Assembly: GCA_947462335.1 (NCBI GenBank)
Contig: OX381717.1
Coordinates: 15,243,166 to 15,307,165, forward strand
Source of the DNA: Harmothoe impar
Lineage: Eukaryota > Annelida > Polychaeta > Phyllodocida > Polynoidae
Length of the DNA stretch: 64,000 nt
Direction of reading: 5' to 3'
Under the pieces are notes generated by a model, which was given only the letters and a program-made list of their open reading frames with translations, made no database searches and was not told the DNA's origin. Positions within the stretch are counted from its first letter, which is position 1. Each line of letters begins with the position of its first letter. Below are positions 1 through 11,659 of this stretch, one piece after another. The translations under genes and the position numbers were made by a program.

Positions 1-1403
1 CAACTGGTCCAAAACATGTTGGTGTCTTCCTGGTAAGGGGTTCAAATACTTTTGGTGTCTTTCTGTCAAGGGGTTCAAAAACTTTTGGTGTCTTCCTGTC
101 ATGGATTTTCAAATACTTTTGGTGTTCTCCTCTCAACTGGTCCAAAAACTTTTGGTGTCTTCCTGTTAAGGGGTTCAAATACTTTTGGTGTTTTTCTGTC
201 AAGGGGTTCAAATACTTTTGGTGTCTTTCTCTCAACTGTTCCAAAAACTGTTGGTGTTTTCTCTGAAGGGGTCCAGCACCTTTTTTGGTGTATTCCTGTT
301 AGGGGTTCAAATACTTTTGGTGTCTTTTTGTCAAGGGTTTTAAATACTTTTGGTGTCGTCCTCTCAAGTGGTCCCAAAACTTTTGGTGACTTCCTGTTAA
401 GGGGTTCAAATACTTTTGGTGTTTTTCTGTCAAGGGGTTCAAATACTTTTGGTGTCGTCCTCTCAACTGGTCCAAAAAATTTTGGTGTCTTCCTGTTAAG
501 GGGTTTAAATACTTTTGGTGTTTTTCTGTCAAGGGGTTCAAATACTTTTGGTGTCGTCCTCTCAACTGGTCTAAAAATTGTTGGTGTCTTCCTGTCAGGG
601 GGTTCAAATACTTTTTGTGTTTTTCTGTCAAGGGTTCAAAAACTTTTAGTGTTTTCCTCTCAACTGCTCCAAAAACTTTTGGCGTTTTCACTGAAGGGGT
701 CCAAAAACTTTTGGTGTCTTCCTGTTAAGGGGTTCAAATACTTTTGATGTTTTTCTGTCAAGGCTTTCAAATACTTTTGGTGTCGTCCTCTCACCAAGTT
801 AAAAAACTTTTGGTGTCTTCCTGTTAAGGGGTTCAAATACTTTTGGTGTCTTTCTGTCAAGGGGTTCAAATACTTTTGGTGTCGTCCTCTCAACTGGTCC
901 AAAAACTTTTAGTGTCTTCCTGTTAAGGGGTTCAAATACTTTTGGTGTCTTTCTGTCAAGGGGTTCAACTACTTTTGGTGTCTTCCTGTCAAGGGATTTC
1001 AAATACTTTTGGTGTTTCTGCTCAAGGGGTCCAAAAACTTTTGGTGTTTTCCTGTTATGGGGTTCAAATACATTTGGTGTCTTTCCGTCAAGGGGTTCAA
1101 ATACCTTTGGTGTCTTCCTGTCAAGGGTTTTCAAATACTTTTGGTGTTGTCCTCTCAACTGGTCCAAAAACTTTTGGTGTCCTCCTGTTAAGGGGTTCAA
1201 ATACTTTTGGTGTTTTTCTGTCAAGGGGTTCAAATACTTTTAGTGTTTTCCTATCAAGGGTTTCAAATACTTTTGGTGTCTTCCTGTTAAGGGGTTTATA
1301 TACTTTCGGTGTCTTCCTTTCAACTTGACCAGAACCTTTATTCTCTTCCTCTCAAGAGGTGCAAATAATTTTTGTGTCTTTCTGTCAAGGAGTTCAAATA
1401 CAT
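1..1403. repeat. 33-bp minisatellite array
   Basis: About 42 head-to-tail copies of a 33-bp unit with core ATACTTTTGGTGTC. There is a loose higher order of three variants: one with CTGTCAAGGGG, one with GTCCTCTCAACTGG, one with CTTCCTGTTAAGGGG. Because 33 is a multiple of 3, the array is open for hundreds of bases on both strands, which creates long false ORFs. The array is cut by the window start and decays after about 1380. Confidence 0.95.
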
Positions 1404-2369
1404 TTTATCACGTTATCACGTTATATAAGGTTATATAACGCATGCTATCCATAGTCTATATGCGAAGATTTACGCTACTCATATTACTTCTAAAGCCTTC
1501 ATTTCATCTCTTTATAGCCATCACCAGTCAGTGTGGGTACGATCCTTTATGCAACGCCAGCCACAAGAAAGACTTGCCATGTAACCGATGCTTCTTGAAG
1601 GTGTTGCAGATGGAGATGGAGACCTTTTTTACCTGGTAGGAATTATACGTTACAGCTTTAACCTTTATATATTTTATTAAATTAAGAAGAAACACAATTT
1701 AACAGAGGTAGCTGAGTCCCGCTGAAGGAAGTATTTGCAGCTTGTTGCTGTCAGTGGTTATCAGTCAATTTAGATCATTAAAGTATCCAATAATTAAGTG
1801 AAATCTAATATCTTGGTATCGCCCTTAAAAACTGGACTGCGAATACAAGGGACAAAATAAATCACCATGAGACCCATTAAATGATCACCTTCCGAAAGCA
1901 AATATACACTTCATTATTATAATCCTATTAATGCCATGAGCATTTAACAATTGCTTCATACAACTAGCTTTTGTACTTGCTGTGGAATACTACAATACAT
2001 TCTATAACGGATATTATCTCCTCAGAACAATCATAAATAAAAAATCAATTATTCAATCAATGATAGAATGGCTACATGTCTATTGATGTATTCCAGGAGG
2101 TCCAAGAGGCGCATAGAAGGTTAGGAGCACAACCCATAGCCATGCAGTGAGGGATGAGGGATTGTCCAGGGGGATGCAAAACGATTGTCTGCTGGCTGGG
2201 GAGCGTCTACCAAGCTAGGAGAGACAGCAAAGCGACATGGGACAGCCACCTTTCAAGGGACTCTAAGGAGTTCCTATATTCATTCATATACAATATCAAA
2301 AGCATTATACTAAAATTTGCCATATGTTATCACATACCACCTTTCTTTGGTACTCAGTGTTTTAAAGGG
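1404..2369. other. AT-rich intergenic DNA, no gene seen
   Basis: Only short ORFs without recognisable domains occur here. No splice-compatible exon or RNA gene could be supported. Confidence 0.5.
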
Positions 2370-2490
2370 AGTATTCCACTGAAGTCGGTCGGCCATAATT
2401 CCGTCATCCGATGAAAGTCTATAACGTTAAACTTATGGCTGAGTCTCGTCCGACCAACGGAATCGCGGCCGATTCCGTCAGTGGAATACT
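2370..2490. mobile_element. 121-bp MITE
   Basis: The ends form a perfect 13-bp inverted repeat (AGTATTCCACTGA and TCAGTGGAATACT), followed inward by an imperfect match ending in CGGCC. It is too short to encode a protein, so it is a non-autonomous DNA transposon or foldback element. No clear target-site duplication was seen. Confidence 0.7.
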
Positions 2491-3027
2491 ACTTGTAGGG
2501 GAATTGTATACTAGCTCACCAAACTCCAAATATATGTGTAAAGTTGTCAATGTTGACTACCCGGTATGAGCTACAAGTAACATATTTGTGAGTTGTAAAC
2601 TAATGCCCCAACATATAACATAAATCAAGGCACAAGTAGAGTGTGGACTATGTACATTCGTCAGTTATAGGTGTGCCCCATATCATGTGTAGCCGCTTTC
2701 TGCCGTTTTATGAGTTACAAGTACAGTAGGTACATGGATATGGTCTCAGACAGGGAAATGAATTGTCACTATAGTTTAATGTAACGTAACATGCGCTAAA
2801 TTAACCCAGCCAGGTATTGATGGAAAATCTCTTAGGAATGAATAGGAAAACCTTTTATACACTATATATAATAATTAAACGGGTTGTTTTTCACCGAAAT
2901 CTGAAATGCAGATTCCTAACATGAATGAACCTCCATAATTGACCATATGTGCAGTGAATAAGTTTATTTCAGACCGAACCTAAATGAACATTGAAATATA
3001 GGCCTATCCCTGCAATAATCATATATC

Positions 3028-3198
3028 TTGAGGTGCCATCTCAATCAGGATATGCTGAGGGCCATTTGTGATTTTTTACAGAATTTTAGCAAATTTTCAA
3101 AACTATATTTTGACCACCCAGAACTCACCTAGGTTTTAAAGCAGAGTTCTTCTTTCCCTAATAATGTACTCAGTGACCCCGGAATTCCCTATCTGAGG
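3028..3198 (+). repeat. Dispersed repeat, copy 1
   Basis: About 170 bp beginning TTGAGGTGCCATCTCAATCA. It is closely similar to 9541-9709 in the same orientation. It has no coding potential and no terminal inverted repeats; class unknown. Confidence 0.75.
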
Positions 3199-3450
3199 CC
3201 ATATGGACAGCAACCTTCAGCAGTGCTGCCACCTGCAGTGTTGCTTGGGTACCATGCAAAGTCATACACTGTACATATAGAGCACCTAGTATAGGGGTTA
3301 CCGACACGCCTCCATTTTTAGTGAGGCGACAGAGTGAAGAACCTTAAGTTCTACATATACCCAGAAGAGGGGGTTACTCTTAGCATTACCTGATTGAACT
3401 TCTAACCCCCGACCATGGATGCACCCATGGTCTAACCCTTAGGGGCTCCA

Positions 3451-3602
3451 TACTGTAAACTTAGATATTTTCGCTGACAGATATTTTCGCTGACATATTT
3501 TTTTGGTAGTGGTAGGACAATACTGGATAAATATTCGCTCTGTACATATTTAAAAATCCGTGAAAATCGCAAAAATATGTACAGTGTGAAATGTTTACAG
3601 TA
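3451..3602. mobile_element. 152-bp MITE ending in TACTGTAAAC
   Basis: Terminal inverted repeats TACTGTAAAC and GTTTACAGTA bound an AT-rich core. Ends beginning with TA suggest a Tc1/mariner-like TA target site. This is inference from the ends only. Confidence 0.6.
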
Positions 3603-4015
3603 CGCCTGGCATAATCATGTATCTGTGGAATGGGGTTTAAAGGCCCATGTGTTGGTACCCTTACATGCTTACAGCAACAGTCAGAGTGGAGCAAAGAGAG
3701 GCACTCAACCCTTTATATAGGATGGGTGATGGTTTGAACTTAAGCGGTCTGGTAGGCCTAATGGAGACATATCTATCAGACAAGCAATGCTATTTTGTTA
3801 GGATTCTGCCAACTATACAGTGTTTGTATTGTGGAGGTCCTTATCACAAGGCGAGGTTTGATAGCAATATAATGTTTTGTACAGCAAGTCTGCCAATTAT
3901 AACGATATTGTGTATGGATTAAAAAAAGGGCATTCATTGTTAACTACGTATCATATTGTATAGTATATCTATTACATACACATTGTCAAATGGACTTGCC
4001 ATATTGGTGTGTCAG

Positions 4016-4343
4016 TTAGGCCACTCAAATGAAAACGTGTTTCTCAGCGTTCCCCTCGTCATAGAAATCCTGTTTTGAGAAAAACTTCTTCTTTTGTGCA
4101 CTTTTGTAACGAAAAACGTTATGGAATTTTAATGAATAGGGGCGTATTTTGTATCAAATTAAAGCTTATACTGTCAGTGATATAGTTGGCTAGGAATAAC
4201 TTACGATTGCCCAACTTTTGAAGATCAACAAACTCTTAACTACTAAAATGAGAAATTCGTTCGAAAAAATTAAATTAAATAAACAATGCCCTCTTCTTTT
4301 TCGGTGCCCGTGATGAGAAACCAGTTTTTATTAAGTGGTCCTA
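4016..4343. mobile_element. MITE of the GGCCACTCAAA family, copy 1
   Basis: The left end is TTAGGCCACTCAAATG followed by a degenerate TTTCTCA segment. The right end is GTGATGAGAAACC followed by AAGTGGTCCTA. The same ends recur at 8687-8864, 23755-24312, about 56355-56919, 57055-57349 and 57747-58040. Non-autonomous. Confidence 0.7.
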
Positions 4344-4360
4344 TAATCCCTTGTGTACTA

Positions 4361-4833
4361 GGCCCAAAAAAAAGGTATGTTTCAGGTTACATAGTCTGAA
4401 AATCTAGCTAGGGTAGGTCGGATTTTTTCTTTTTTTAAATATTTTACTTTGGCCTGAAAAGTAGCCAAAAACTGACTCGCAAACTTCAGCACCCACTCGC
4501 AGACAACAGCATTGACTTGTGGACTATCCAATTCACTCTTAAAAAGTCCAAAAATTACTGGAAATTTAAATATATTTTTCCGAATCGGATAACACTTTCT
4601 AAGGTCGGCCCTCTTTTGCTAGATAGGGTCAAAAATTGACTCACAAACTCATAAACAGCGCTGATTTACGGACAACAGCGTTGACTCGTGGACTATCAAA
4701 ATTGACTCTGAAATAGCCCTAATAATTACTTGAAATAATAATTCTTTTTCAAAATTGGATAAAAATGTCTCGGGTTGGCCCTGTTTTGCTAGGTAGGTAT
4801 GGGTAACCTGAAACACACCTTTATTTTTGGGCC
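4361..4833. mobile_element. 473-bp element with about 32-bp TIRs
   Basis: The left end GGCCCAAAAAAAAGGTATGT and the right end (reverse complement GGCCCAAAAATAAAGGTGTG) continue into TTTCAGGTTAC. A possible CTA duplication flanks it. Relatives lie at 24960-25150 and 41643-41905. Confidence 0.7.
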
Positions 4834-4930
4834 CTATAGTGCATAAATATAGAATAACAGGATGCTAGTCAGTGGTCTGTTCAACCTGATCCATGAACAA
4901 CAGAGTAGGACTGTCATTGGTCATTGCAGG

Positions 4931-5360
4931 CTATTAGTACACGATCTCCTTTTATAAAAAGGAATTTTGAGGTGGAAAAATCCTTGTCTTAGAAGGCCAG
5001 AGACATGCCTCTGGTCTCCAGAGACACTAGCCTCCTCTTTTAAGAGGGCATCATTAACAAAACAATCGTGATTGTTTCTCAGAATTTGAAGAGAGATGAA
5101 CCCTAACCCTTACCCTAACCCCAACCCTAACTGTAGTCTCTTAGAAAAAGGTATGGCTCAGTCTTTATTGAAATTTGTGGTCAAAGATAGTGGTCATGTG
5201 ACAGGATTTGTTTGTCTCCAGGTTCTGACTACAATTCCAGAGGTGATAGATCCTTTTTATAGGAGAAATAAGTATGACAAAAGACAAGTCTCTGGGCTTT
5301 TAATAGAAGGTGTTTTCAGCTGAAAATTTGTTCTTGGAAAAGGCGATCATGTGCTAATAG
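4931..5360. mobile_element. Foldback element enclosing telomeric repeats
   Basis: CTATTAGTACACGATCTCC at the left is matched in inverted orientation by GGCGATCATGTGCTAATAG at the right. Further imperfect inverted homology lies inside. The middle contains the telomere-like tract at 5099-5132. Non-coding. Confidence 0.6.
5099..5132. repeat. Short interstitial telomeric repeat (CCCTAA)
   Basis: About five units of CCCTAA/CCCTTA/CCCCAA occur in a row. This is the animal TTAGGG telomere type, here internal and degenerate. Confidence 0.75.
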
Positions 5361-7807
5361 GGTGCAGATTGGTATCCAATTTATTTCAATTCCGATTATC
5401 ACTATTTTGGTCTCGATTTTATCGATTTATTTTAATCTGGGATCAATAATACTGTACTAAGTGTGTAGACATTAACTTTTGTACAATTTTGATTTACATT
5501 CGAAAATTAATTGCTCCCAATATCAGGGCATTTAAGGGCCGCATTTTCATCCTAATAACTAAGATAGTTATAGTTGAAATCTTTACACGATTCTTTCAGT
5601 TTTGGAAAGGGAAATACCCGGACAATCTGTGGGGTCAGAGTGTGTAACGATATAGTGCTTACGTCGATGCGATAATCGGAATTCTGGAAATGTCGGTGCA
5701 TCGATTTTGGAGGTATCGATGACAGTTCTACTACAAAGTGTAATCTAATGGTGCTTGATGCATATCGATTGTTCCCTCAGTAACCAGTATCTATTGTGAC
5801 TTTCTCCTTGAGAAAGCTGATGTTTTGAACACTAATTAACCTTGTGAGTGTGATTTTCCTTCACTTTGATTTTTACCATTTTAGGGCTCGGGCCCTAGAT
5901 TAAAAATGGCTAGTTGTGGGAAAAACACCAACACTAATTAACCTTGTGTTTGTTTTCTCATTAGTTGGTATTCATTTAAATTGGAATTTAAAACAGTGTT
6001 CAAGACATTGACATTCTCAGCATTGCTAAAGTTATGAAACAATTTAGTGATAAGCTGCCAGAAAACAGAGCTCATACCCTCGGAAGTATGGTATTGTTTT
6101 CTTGTAGATGTTTACACAGCTAGCTAAACTAAATATTTCATTGTTTAAAATTCATTGTGATTCATATCATTGTAGCAACTGACTTTAATATATCTAAGAA
6201 GCTGAAGATACAGTATTTTCCATAGTCGCCTCATTCAATGAAATGATCATTGCATAGTTTTATTGATTTACTTCTGGATATAATGTAATGTACTTGGACG
6301 GAAATGGAATACTTTGTTAATTTCCAGTAGCCTTATTGGCTGAAAACTTTGTTTGTAAATTACTTCCTCAGAGAATTGCTCAGACCATTTACTAACGTAT
6401 CTAAAAGTCTTATCACAAAACAACAAACTTGTTTATATTTATCTTGATCTTGTGTGCTTGGATTGAGTCATGGAACTAGGGGATAAATACAGAATGAATG
6501 GTCATTCTAATTTGATGTATGAATAGCAATACATCAAATCATACAAGCACAAGAAGCACCCGACCGCTGCCGGTGACGCCAAGCAAGCAACTAAAACATG
6601 GTAGCCAAGGCTCTAGCTTCCCTGGCAACCAGTAGTTCATATGAGCTCCACCAGGGGGTGGGGTGGAGCAGTGTGTAATACACTCAAGTCTAGTTCCTCC
6701 TACTACCACACGGTGTCCTGGCAGTGCTGTGGTTGAACCCCTCTAATCAATAACAGGAACAAGGCGTTGTTCCCAAACATAAAGTCTTCAAAATGACTAC
6801 AATGTTCATATTGTTACTTTACACTAGTAATAGGGATTTCCTTTTCTATGTGCTGCCGTTCAACAACAGATATTAGTTCAAATAAGATTAAATAGCTTAG
6901 TAATTATACCATCATCGTTAACCTTGGTTCATATCAAAAATAAACAAACCATGATATTGAAGTCTTTCAGCTCCCACAAGACCCCCTGTAGTTCTCAACT
7001 GACTGTCGGAAACGTGTTTGTATTTTTTCCCTCGTCGCAATTCTTAATAATTGCCACCAGGGGTATTAGATTGTTTACTTTCCTCTTTTCCCAATGCAAG
7101 AAATATTTAGTTTATCTAATGTTGCACCTGGAAATCGTATAAATGTCAGGTAAATGTGGAAACATGACACCTTAGTAAGTAAGCTATTTTTGTACTAATA
7201 TTTATTATACAAGCAGCTATGAAAGGTTCAATGTATTGGTGTAAAGGTTGCAGCCATAAATGGGATGAGTAATCCTAAATGCAGCCTGCCTTATTTTTGA
7301 AGTACATAATGGACACCTGCAAATGTAACTGTTGTGATGAAATGACGAAAATAAAGGCTATTTAAACTCAAACTCAAACTCAATTAACTGTTACTGTACC
7401 TGACCCTGATATATGCTGTCTTTCTATGTCAATCCTTTTCATATGTTGGTAGTGCTATTTGATGTGTTTTGCATGTTGTTGTATAGGTAGTTTTACTGTA
7501 AATATATTTTTGTATGCTCATTTTTATATCGCCTGTATATATTATCTTTATGAAGGCTCATCATGGCCTGGCAAGTTTGATCATCTACAATCATTGAGTA
7601 TTGTTCATATCAATCATCATCATTTCACGATCAACTTGTTGTAATATCTACCATAATAAATTTTGACAAAACCTTACTAAAAAGGGACTGTGTCTGGTTT
7701 TGTGTGACATACAATATTTAGTACTATATTATCTTTATATCATCCACCTATGTCCTTATAATCAATGAAACCGACAACTAATAAGGATCTTCATTCAGTT
7801 TACATAC
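5361..7807. other. Intergenic, nothing supportable
   Basis: About 2.4 kb of AT-rich sequence. It holds a short repeated phrase (ACACTAATTAACCTTGTG near 5829 and 5932) but no ORF with recognisable domains and no RNA gene. Confidence 0.5.
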
Positions 7808-8033
7808 TACTGTAAAACCTCACGTATAAGTCTAACTCGCATATAAGCCGCACCTCGACTTTGGGCAGATCCTGTAAGCCGCACTACCGATTCGATTCTG
7901 GTGACTTTTATACTGTACTATAGGAGCAAAAACTTGTATATAAGCCGCACCCTGCCTCTATGCCGATCCTATAAGCTGCACTAGAGATCTGATTCGCGTA
8001 CAAGTCACGGCTTATACGCAAGTTTTTACAGTA
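7808..8033. mobile_element. MITE of the TACTGTAAAA family
   Basis: Ends TACTGTAAAACC and TTTTTACAGTA are inverted repeats. The interior has several copies of a TATAAGCCGCAC phrase in both orientations. Relatives are at 60473-60680 and, partially, about 22160-22260. Confidence 0.7.
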
Positions 8034-8517
8034 CATAACACTTGCTCCTAACCTGTGATTTGGTAAATAAAAACATTTCCAAACCTTAAATGAAGTCCCT
8101 TTATTTCTAGATTCACTCTCTACTATGCACCATATTAAGGTGGTTGCCTATCAAGTATCTAGATTTACTCCTAATATTTACCCAATAAACCTTACATAGT
8201 TTGGAACCAAACAGTAAAATGAAAAGTAGGGGGTCCCGAACTACTTTTTAAAATATCGAATTTTGAAAAATAAAACTATTTCTGCAAATCTAAAGCAAGA
8301 ACTCATCTATCTTACGGGTAATAGTAGTAAAAATATCTTAATCTTTTTTAAACTCACCTAGAATATTCTTCAGATAATTTCTGAACTAATGGTATTATTT
8401 TCAACATATGGAACCAAGCATTATTCACTGGTTTTAAGCAATTGAAAATAAAAAATAATAATAATCAACTAAATGAAAGTTAAACTACAGGTAGTCTCCA
8501 ATGCAGGCAGAAGCAGT

Positions 8518-8625
8518 ACAGCCCCTGTGGCCTCATTGGATCGGCGTCAGACGTCCACACTGGGGTTGTGAGTTTGATCCTTTCTCACTCTTAGGGTTTT
8601 TTCATAGGAGACCTACTGCTGTAGT
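8518..8625 (+). repeat. tRNA-derived SINE-like fragment
   Basis: The segment resembles a tRNA-type RNA polymerase III promoter: an A-box-like TGGCCTCATTGG and a B-box-like GAGTTTGATCC about 35 bp downstream, with a cloverleaf-like order. The B box departs from GGTTCGANTCC, so a functional tRNA is unlikely. Confidence 0.45.
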
Positions 8626-8686
8626 TTACACGCCAGTTGCGCAGAAATCATCGCAATTAACGCGTTCACGAAGGTAGACAGTCACC

Positions 8687-8864
8687 TTAGGCCACTCAAA
8701 AAAATAATTGTTTCTCATCACCAAGCAGTGAAAAATATGATGAGGGCTTTTTTTTTTTTTTTTTTACTCCGGGCTTTTCAAAAATGTAAAAAAAGGTTTT
8801 CCCAAATCATGAATTTTATGATGCGCGCGGTGATGAGAAACAACTTTTTTTTTGAGTGGCCTTA
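8687..8864. mobile_element. MITE of the GGCCACTCAAA family, copy 2
   Basis: 178 bp with near-perfect inverted ends: TTAGGCCACTCAAAAAAAT then GTTTCTCATCACC at the left, GGTGATGAGAAAC then TTTGAGTGGCCTTAA at the right. This is the cleanest copy of the family in the window. Confidence 0.85.
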
Positions 8865-9540
8865 AGGCCTCTTTTTTTAAATTGGTTTATTGACCATAAA
8901 CGATTTGCTGCCACTTGAAATTTTGGCAATAACTGATGTCTTTGTGTTTTTGTCCATTTTACCTCTCGGTTTAGCAAGTGTTGGGGAACTAAATGTTAAA
9001 AATGTTTTGATATTGCCATATTCATTCACAGCTCACCAAGAGCTTTCATTTTGTGACATGTAGAATATTGACATATTTTGACCCTTTGGCGATATCTTTT
9101 GATAGTTTTTCATTGAGTTAAATGGAAATAAATTATTAAAATGAGATAATTAACATTCACAAATTTGATATCAATAGATTCGAAGGAGCTGTCCAGCCAG
9201 CCAGGTAGGCCTACAGCTCACATGTCCATCGTCCACCACAACGTTCCTGTAACTGTTATGTAGCTTTATTATACACAAATAGACCTTCTTAAGGATAATC
9301 TTAACGCGTCTGTCTAGAGCCAGTAGGTGCTCCTCCAATAGGACAGGAGCTAGCAGGTCTTGTGACAGGGATTCCGTCATGATGTCACTCAGCTTGGGGG
9401 AACCCCCTTAAAAATACAGCAGCCTTTTCAGAGTGGAGTGCCGTATGAGGCAGCAATCTGTCAGTGGTTTAAATATAGGCAGATACAAGATAACTTCTAT
9501 GCCCTATATAAAGGTCAAAATTATTTTTTAAGAATCAATC

Positions 9541-9709
9541 TTGAGGTGCCATCTCAATCAGGATATGCTGAGGGCCATCTGTGATTTTTTTACAGAATTT
9601 TAGCAGATTTTCCAAGCTATTTTGACCACCCAGAATTCACCTAGTATTTACTGCAGAGTTCTTCTTTCAGTAAGGATGTACTCAGTGACCCCGGGATTCC
9701 TTATCTGAG
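9541..9709 (+). repeat. Dispersed repeat, copy 2
   Basis: Second copy of the repeat at 3028-3198, same orientation, with small indels. Confidence 0.75.
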
Positions 9710-9984
9710 AGGTATAGTAGTCGTAGTTGGGACGCACATCACATGGATAGAGCACAGAACTAGCCCTACACAACACCAACAGAGGATCCGCAGGACTCTC
9801 AGGAGGTGATTATCATGTCTCTGATAATTAGTAAATTTAGCATTGTTGATTTCTCATGCCAATTCCCGTGTGTGCACATAATACCGGTAGCGATGACATC
9901 ACCCTTCTGTTCTAATTTTGATGTCAGTAGGGATGGGTGTTTGTGTCGACACGGTGTGTGAATATAGGACAATATTATATAGCG

Positions 9985-10860
9985 TATAGCCTACATTAGT
10001 ACACCAGCTTATGGTATGGCATTGGTTTTTTTGGGTAGAGTTTTGGCAACATGGCTAATTATGACCTAAAAATGATAAGAATTCCGAATTTTGATGTTGC
10101 CAAATTTTCCGAGCGTGCGTAGTGGGTGTAACCGGGCAAAATCCAAGATGGCCGCCAAATCTTCAAAAATGCATCTCTCATAGCAGGAATTATACTATTA
10201 GGTGCCATTTGACTTTACGTACCCCCCCTAAATCAATGTTGGGGAATCCAGTGGTGGTATTGGTTTGTTGCTAGGATACGTGGTTGCCTAGCAACAACCA
10301 TTCTTTTTGTGTTTTTCCTTAGCAACTGAGGTTTATCTACTCCCAAATCTATTTTGAAGTATACCTACCCCCCCTAAATCTAACCGGACGAATCCATTGG
10401 TGTAATCGGTTTGTTGCTAGGATATATGGTTGCCTAGCAACAACCATTCTTATTGTGTTTTTCCTTAGCAACTGAGGTTTAGCTACTCCCAAATCTATTT
10501 TGAAGTATACTTACCCCCACTAAATCCACCCGGCCGAATCCATTCGCGTCATCGATTTGTTGCTAGGATACCTGGTTGCCTAGCAACAACCATTCTTTTT
10601 GTGTTTTTCCTTAGCAACTGAGGTTTATCCACTCCCAAAGCTATTTTGAAGTATACCTACCCTCCCTATATCCACCCTGACAAATTCATTGGTGTCATTG
10701 GTTTGTTGCTAGGATACCCAGTTGCCTAGCAACAACCATTCCTAGTGTTTATTTCCATAGCAACAGAGTTCCATCCACTCCCAAATCTATGTGTAAGTAT
10801 ACCTACTCTCCCTTTCCCCAGCCTATACTTTATTTTAATGTATACCTTTCCCTACTAAAT
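9985..10860 (+). mobile_element. Repeat element with internal 146-bp tandem array
   Basis: About 10010-10380 recurs in inverted orientation at 22320-22735, so this is a dispersed element. This copy has an expanded internal array; the other has a single unit. No coding capacity and no long TIRs were recognised. Confidence 0.75.
10245..10850 (+). repeat. 146-bp tandem repeat, 4 units, with X-box-like palindromes
   Basis: TTGTTGCTAGG occurs at 10265, 10411, 10557 and 10703, exactly 146 bp apart. Each unit also carries CCTAGCAACAA, which can pair with it. The included GTTGCCTAGCAAC fits the RFX X-box consensus (two half-sites with a 1-bp spacer). The last units are more diverged. Confidence 0.9.
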
Positions 10861-11659
10861 CAAACGTGGGGAATCCAAGAAGTCTATCTCTGCCGCTGCT
10901 TATTTACTAATGTTTATAACATTAGAATAAAAGGATCAATCCATTTCTACTTTTAGATTTAGGCCAAGAAATATGCTTTTTACCCGGTTTTATTATGCAA
11001 TTATCATGTTCATTGATTAGCTTGTCAGTGTCGCAATAATGTCTGTTCCTCTATGAGTATGTTGGTAGTATTCCTCTTTTTACAGGATATTGATCTACAA
11101 AACAAATGTCAGTGAACAAAGAACTATAACGATCACAAGATATTTTATACATTATTTTTACCATTTGCTATTATGGTAAGGAATGCATTGCCTTAGTAGT
11201 GCATCATTTACATTCATCATTGTTGAAGATTCCATTAATTATCAATATACACTTGGAAATGCAATAGAAAATTTACGATTAGTGAATAGATGTAATCAAT
11301 AAGTATTCCCTTAGAACCTTCTTCCAGGCCACAAGATAGTGATATCTCTGAGAATACAATACCAGTCAACCTCATCTTATTTTTTACAAGAGTTTTAGTA
11401 GCAGATTACAAAGTGCCAATGTTGTGTTGAAGAAATCTTGACTTAATTGGCCTGCCTTTGTGAGCCAGCACTGGGGAGGGAAGAGGGTGGTTGAATTTCA
11501 AGGCACCCTACCCTACAACCCAGGTTGCGATAATGAGACAAAGGTAGCTGACTCCTATCTGGCATTGAATGGGGAGGGAAGGGGGTGGTTGCAATTCAAG
11601 TCACCCCACCCTCGACCCAAACTAGACCAAGATAACATGACTTAGGTCTATTTAGCTGG
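10861..11659. other. Intergenic, no gene seen
   Basis: AT-rich sequence. A partial tandem duplication around 11468-11518 and 11569-11619 (GGGGAGGGAAG...GTGGTTG) is the only structure noted. Confidence 0.5.

Larger units (their letters stand above)
8085..9465 (-). pseudogene. Decayed copy of FAM20 terminal exon and 3' UTR
   Basis: 9186-9465 (minus) is closely similar to the last coding exon of the FAM20-type gene at 48520-48811. It preserves MTESLSQDLLAPV and LALDRRVKIILKK, but a TAA stop replaces the Glu codon of the FEKGSPKLSD stretch and the first part of the exon is missing. 8085-8150 matches the 3' UTR of the functional copy, including AATAAA on the minus strand near 8101. About 1.05 kb of other DNA, including a tRNA-like SINE and a MITE, separates the two pieces. 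Similarity resumes at about 9490-9530 with intron 9 (about 49310-49350), so this was a genomic segmental duplication, not a retrocopy. Confidence 0.85.

Noticed and set aside
52..1328. Long ORFs on both strands in the first 1.4 kb
   Set aside because: They follow from a 33-bp repeat period divisible by three; the peptides are simple repeats with no start context or domain.
1..1403. CRISPR-like array of regular repeats
   Set aside because: There are no unique spacers; units are directly adjacent and vary gradually, and the surrounding DNA is animal-like.
8518..8590. Functional tRNA gene
   Set aside because: The B box departs from the consensus and the acceptor stem does not pair convincingly; called a SINE-like fragment instead.
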